NCBI GenBank assembly: GCA_022865685.1
Contig: JALHUB010000133.1
Coordinates: 1-8,720, forward strand
Origin: Dehalococcoidia bacterium
GTDB lineage: Bacteria; Chloroflexota; Dehalococcoidia; DSTF01; JALHUB01
Length of the DNA: 8,720 nt
Direction: 5' to 3'
Translations under genes and position numbers: made by a program
Shown: positions 6,268-8,720 of the stretch, piece after piece
Layout of the letters: each line of letters opens with the position of its first letter
Numbering within the stretch: the first letter of the stretch is position 1
Notes under the pieces: generated by a model
Told to the model about the DNA's origin: nothing
Database searches by the model: none
Seen by the model: only the letters and a program-made list of their open reading frames with translations

Positions 6268-7035
6268 GTGAAACGAACACCCATCATCGCTGGCAACTGG
6301 AAGATGCACACGATAACCGACACCGCAGTCGACCTCGCGCGCGCCGTCAGGCATCGCGTCGACGGCGTCCAGGGCGTCGAGAAGGTGGCCTGTCCGCCCT
6401 TCCCATTCCTTGCGCAAGTGGCCGGCGTCCTCAGGGGCAGCTCGATAAAGGCCGGCGCCCAGAACCTGCACTGGGAGCCGCAGGGCGCCTACACCGGCGA
6501 AGTGAGCGCGCCCATGCTCCAGGGCATCGTCGAGTTCGTCATCATCGGCCACTCCGAGCGCCGCGCCTATTTCTGCGAGACCGACGAGACGGTGAACAAG
6601 AAGGTGAAGGCTGCGCTCGCCGCCGGTCTGCGCCCGATACTCTGCGTCGGCGAGACGGAGCGCGAGCGGGAGGACGGCAAGACAAACGAGGTGCTGATCC
6701 GGCAGACACGTGGCGCTCTCGCAGACGTCGATCTCCCGACCGGCTTTGCCATCGCCTACGAGCCCGTCTGGGCCATCGGCACGGGTAAGGCCGCGACCGG
6801 CGCCATGGCAAACGAGGCAATCGCCCTCATACGCTCGCAGGTCACCGCCGTCTCCGACGCCGCCCGCGGCGAATCGCTGCGCATACTCTACGGCGGCAGC
6901 GTCACGCCCGATAACATCGCCGAGTTCATCCGAGAGCCGGATATCGACGGCGCGTTGGTCGGAGGCGCCTGCCTCAAGGCCGATTCCTTCGCCAGCATCG
7001 TCGAGCAATCGGCGCGCATCTCCGCCGCCAAGTAG
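6268..7035 (+). CDS. tpiA: Triosephosphate isomerase
   Basis: It interconverts dihydroxyacetone phosphate and glyceraldehyde 3-phosphate. The 255-residue TIM barrel shows substrate-binding Asn10 and Lys12 in GNWKM, the electrophile His95 in IIGHSERR, the catalytic base Glu165 in AYEPVWAIGTG (with the flexible loop), and phosphate-binding ILYGGSV and GALVGGACL near the C-terminus. The start is GTG at 6268: reading MKRTPIIAGNWKM from there gives the normal family N-terminus, and GGAG lies nine bases upstream. Four bases separate it from the mutase gene. All catalytic residues are in place, and length is normal. Confidence 0.97.
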   Translation: MKRTPIIAGNWKMHTITDTAVDLARAVRHRVDGVQGVEKVACPPFPFLAQVAGVLRGSSIKAGAQNLHWEPQGAYTGEVSAPMLQGIVEFVIIGHSERRAYFCETDETVNKKVKAALAAGLRPILCVGETEREREDGKTNEVLIRQTRGALADVDLPTGFAIAYEPVWAIGTGKAATGAMANEAIALIRSQVTAVSDAARGESLRILYGGSVTPDNIAEFIREPDIDGALVGGACLKADSFASIVEQSARISAAK

Positions 7036-7038
7036 CCC

Positions 7039-7983
7039 ATGGGCGAGACTCCCCAGAGACCTCTTATCGCCATCGCCGGTCCGACTGCGAGCGGCAAGAG
7101 CGGCCTCGCGTTCCGGCTGGCGCTCGCCTTCGACGGCGAGATCGTCGGCGCGGACTCGCGACAGGTCTATCGCTACATGGACATCGGCACCGCGAAGCCC
7201 ACGCCCGAGGAGCGCGCACGCGTCCCGCACCGGCTGATCGACGTCGTCGACCCCGACGGCGAGTTCAGCCTCGCGCAGTACCTGGAGCTGGCGCGTGAGG
7301 CGTTGGGCGACATACGGCGACGCGGCAGGACGCCGTTCCTCGTCGGCGGCACCGGCCAGTACGTCTGGGCCATCCTCGAGGGCTGGCAGGTGCCGCGCGT
7401 CCCACCGGACCCGGAACTGCGACGCTTGCTCGAAGAGAGGGCGAAGCGCGAGGGCGTCGACGCCCTGTATCGCGAGCTCGCGGCCATCGATAGTGAAGCT
7501 GCTGCCCGCATCGACCCCCGAAACGTGCGGCGCGTCGTGCGGGCGCTGGAGGTTCATCACCTGAGCGGCGAGGCGATATCGTCACGCGCGGCGAAGTTGC
7601 GGCCGGAGTTCGAGCCGCTTATTCTAGCTATTGACCAGCCGCGCGATGAGCTCTACCGGCGCATCGACGAGCGCGTCGACAGGATGATCGGGTTGGGGCT
7701 CGTCGACGAGGTGCGCTCGCTGCTGGAACGCGGCTACGGCGCGGACTTGCCGCCGATGTCCGGCATCGGCTACCGGCAGGTGTGTGCCCACCTTCGCGGC
7801 GAGATGACGCTCGCGGAAGTCGCGGCGAAGATGAAGACGGAGACGCACCGGCTGGCGCGGATGCAGTACACCTGGTTCCGACGCGACGACCCGCGCATCC
7901 ACTGGGTCGACGCGTCGGCCGGTGACCCGTACGATGAGGCGGCCCGTGTCATCGACCCGTTCCTTCGCGGAGAGGAGTCATGA
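7039..7983 (+). CDS. miaA: tRNA dimethylallyltransferase
   Basis: It moves the dimethylallyl group of DMAPP onto N6 of A37 in tRNAs that read UNN codons, giving i6A. The 314-residue length is typical. The P-loop-like GPTASGKS (14-21) is followed by GADSRQVYRYMDIGTAKPT (37-55) with the catalytic/tRNA-contacting Asp39, Ser40, Arg41 and Gln42, HRLIDVVDP (64-72), VGGTGQYVWAILEGW (102-116), MSGIGYRQV and the C-terminal RLARMQYTWFRR that contacts tRNA. The start is an ATG three bases after the tpiA stop with no clear Shine-Dalgarno, so translation probably depends on coupling. The prenyl synthase in the same operon shares its DMAPP substrate. Confidence 0.96.
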   Translation: MGETPQRPLIAIAGPTASGKSGLAFRLALAFDGEIVGADSRQVYRYMDIGTAKPTPEERARVPHRLIDVVDPDGEFSLAQYLELAREALGDIRRRGRTPFLVGGTGQYVWAILEGWQVPRVPPDPELRRLLEERAKREGVDALYRELAAIDSEAAARIDPRNVRRVVRALEVHHLSGEAISSRAAKLRPEFEPLILAIDQPRDELYRRIDERVDRMIGLGLVDEVRSLLERGYGADLPPMSGIGYRQVCAHLRGEMTLAEVAAKMKTETHRLARMQYTWFRRDDPRIHWVDASAGDPYDEAARVIDPFLRGEES

Positions 7984-7986
7984 GCA

Positions 7987-8463
7987 ATGAACACTGAGAT
8001 AGATACGCTGAGTCGCCAGATCCGGTCGCTGCTGAGTCGCGTCTGCGACTCTCTGGCGGGGCTAAGCGAGGCTCAGGTCAACTGGCGTCCGCCAATCGCC
8101 GGGAGCAACAGCGCATACGCAATTGCGGCCCACACGCTGGGCAACGCCCGCGCCTGGGTGCTGGGCATCGCCTGCGGCCAGCCCGTCGAGCGCGACCGGC
8201 CGGCGGAATTCCGCGCCTCCGGACGCGACGCCGCCGCGCTACTCGCCGACGCCGCGCGCCTGTCCCCAGAAATCGACGCCGCGCTCTCCGCCCTGGCGCC
8301 GTCGGATCTGGACCGGCGCCTCGTGCCGTCGCCGGTTCTGTGGGGCGAGGGCGAACCGCTTGAGATATCGGTGCGGGAGGCCCTCCTCCACGTTGTAGAG
8401 CACGCCTCCATCCACCTCGGCCAGATTCAGATCACCCGCGACCTGGCTCTGAAGGAAGCGTGA
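7987..8463 (+). CDS. DinB-family putative metal-dependent protein
   Basis: This 158-residue protein is a probable four-helix DinB/YfiT-like fold. The support is the spacing of a putative metal triad: His49 in AAHTLGNARAW on the second helix, and His139 and His143 in HVVEHASIHLGQIQITRDL on the last helix (HxxxH); His135 is an extra nearby histidine. The family includes bacillithiol- and mycothiol-dependent S-transferases and many proteins of unknown role, and nothing here picks out a substrate. There is no signal peptide or membrane segment. AGGAG at 7973-7977 lies nine bases before the ATG, inside the end of miaA; the gap is three bases. It sits between miaA and dapF with no obvious pathway link. 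Fold assignment is moderately sure; function is unknown. Confidence 0.75.
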   Translation: MNTEIDTLSRQIRSLLSRVCDSLAGLSEAQVNWRPPIAGSNSAYAIAAHTLGNARAWVLGIACGQPVERDRPAEFRASGRDAAALLADAARLSPEIDAALSALAPSDLDRRLVPSPVLWGEGEPLEISVREALLHVVEHASIHLGQIQITRDLALKEA

Positions 8464-8464
8464 G

Positions 8465-8720
8465 ATGCACTTTGCCAAGATGCATGGCACCGGCAATGAC
8501 TTCGTCCTGATCGAAGCTAAGGGCGACGAGCACGACTGGCCGCGACTCGCCGTCGCCATGTGCGACCGCCACTTCGGCGTCGGCGCCGACGGCATCCTGC
8601 TCGTCCTGCCCTCCGACAGGGCGGCCGTCCGCATGCGCGTCCTCAACCCCGACGGCTCTGAGCCCGAGATGTGCGGCAACGGCATCCGCTGCCTGGCTAA
8701 GTACGCCGTCGAGCGCGGCC
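8465..8720 (+). CDS. dapF: Diaminopimelate epimerase, N-terminal part, cut by window edge
   Basis: The enzyme converts LL- to meso-diaminopimelate for lysine and peptidoglycan synthesis (or only lysine if the host lacks a wall). The ATG at 8465 opens a frame of 85 codons that stays open to the edge. It begins MHFAKMHGTGNDFVLIEA, then shows CDRHFGVGADGILLV (33-47), NPDGSEPEMCGNGIRC (61-76) with the first catalytic cysteine Cys70, and LAKYAVERG. This is roughly the first third of a family of about 275 residues; the second catalytic cysteine lies outside. AAGGAAG at 8452-8458 gives a ribosome binding site six bases upstream. One base separates it from the DinB-family gene, so it belongs to the same operon. 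Confidence 0.96.
   Translation, partial: MHFAKMHGTGNDFVLIEAKGDEHDWPRLAVAMCDRHFGVGADGILLVLPSDRAAVRMRVLNPDGSEPEMCGNGIRCLAKYAVERG

Larger units (their letters stand above)
1651..8720 (+). other. Predicted nine-gene housekeeping operon
   Basis: Nine genes read in the same direction with gaps of 1, 8, 21, 8, 4, 3, 3 and 1 bases. No terminator-like hairpin with a T-run and no promoter-like gap is visible between them. Several ribosome binding sites lie inside the preceding gene, which points to translational coupling. The operon continues beyond the right edge. The candidate promoter at 1582-1610 would drive all of it; internal promoters inside coding sequence cannot be excluded. Confidence 0.8.

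Noticed and set aside
6115..7560. 481-codon minus-strand open frame opposite tpiA and miaA
   Set aside because: It covers parts of three well-identified plus-strand genes, has no family resemblance, and is explained by GC-rich codon use leaving the antisense frame open.
1..8720. CRISPR array, tRNA/rRNA gene, insertion sequence or defence system
   Set aside because: No regularly spaced direct repeats, no cloverleaf-like sequence in the short gaps, no transposase or terminal repeats, and every gene belongs to a known core family.

Overview
This GC-rich window (roughly two-thirds G+C by eye) is almost entirely coding and carries ordinary bacterial core metabolism. No phage, IS element, CRISPR array, rRNA or tRNA was found. 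The gene content, the actinobacterial/Chloroflexota-like prenyl synthase, the archaeal-type phosphoglycerate mutase and the GuaA sequence style together suggest an uncultured Chloroflexota-like bacterium (perhaps Dehalococcoidia-related). That placement is an inference from recall, not a search.

Layout. Positions 1-1445 hold guaA (GMP synthase) on the minus strand; its C-terminus runs off the left edge. Positions 1446-1650 are a divergent intergenic region. It holds two REP-like hairpins and two candidate sigma-70-type promoters that face opposite ways and physically overlap. From 1651 to the right edge all genes are on the plus strand with gaps of 1 to 21 bases, so they look like one operon: tsaC/ywlC-type threonylcarbamoyl-AMP synthase, rpiB, a short-chain polyprenyl diphosphate synthase, pgk, an archaeal-type cofactor-independent phosphoglycerate mutase, tpiA, miaA, a DinB-family protein and dapF (cut by the right edge).

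How the genes fit together. RpiB, Pgk, phosphoglycerate mutase and TpiA cover pentose-phosphate and triose interconversions. The prenyl synthase and MiaA both draw on DMAPP. TsaC and MiaA make the two major bulky modifications at position 37 of tRNA anticodon loops (t6A and i6A). DapF serves lysine/peptidoglycan precursor synthesis and GuaA serves purine synthesis. The set reads as a growth-linked housekeeping operon.

I looked for an undescribed system and do not see one. The points most worth checking are the overlapping divergent promoters with palindromes in the predicted guaA leader, the N-terminal extension of GuaA, the tRNA-37 gene pairing, and the unexplained DinB-family gene embedded between miaA and dapF. 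No stretch over 300 bases lacks a gene.
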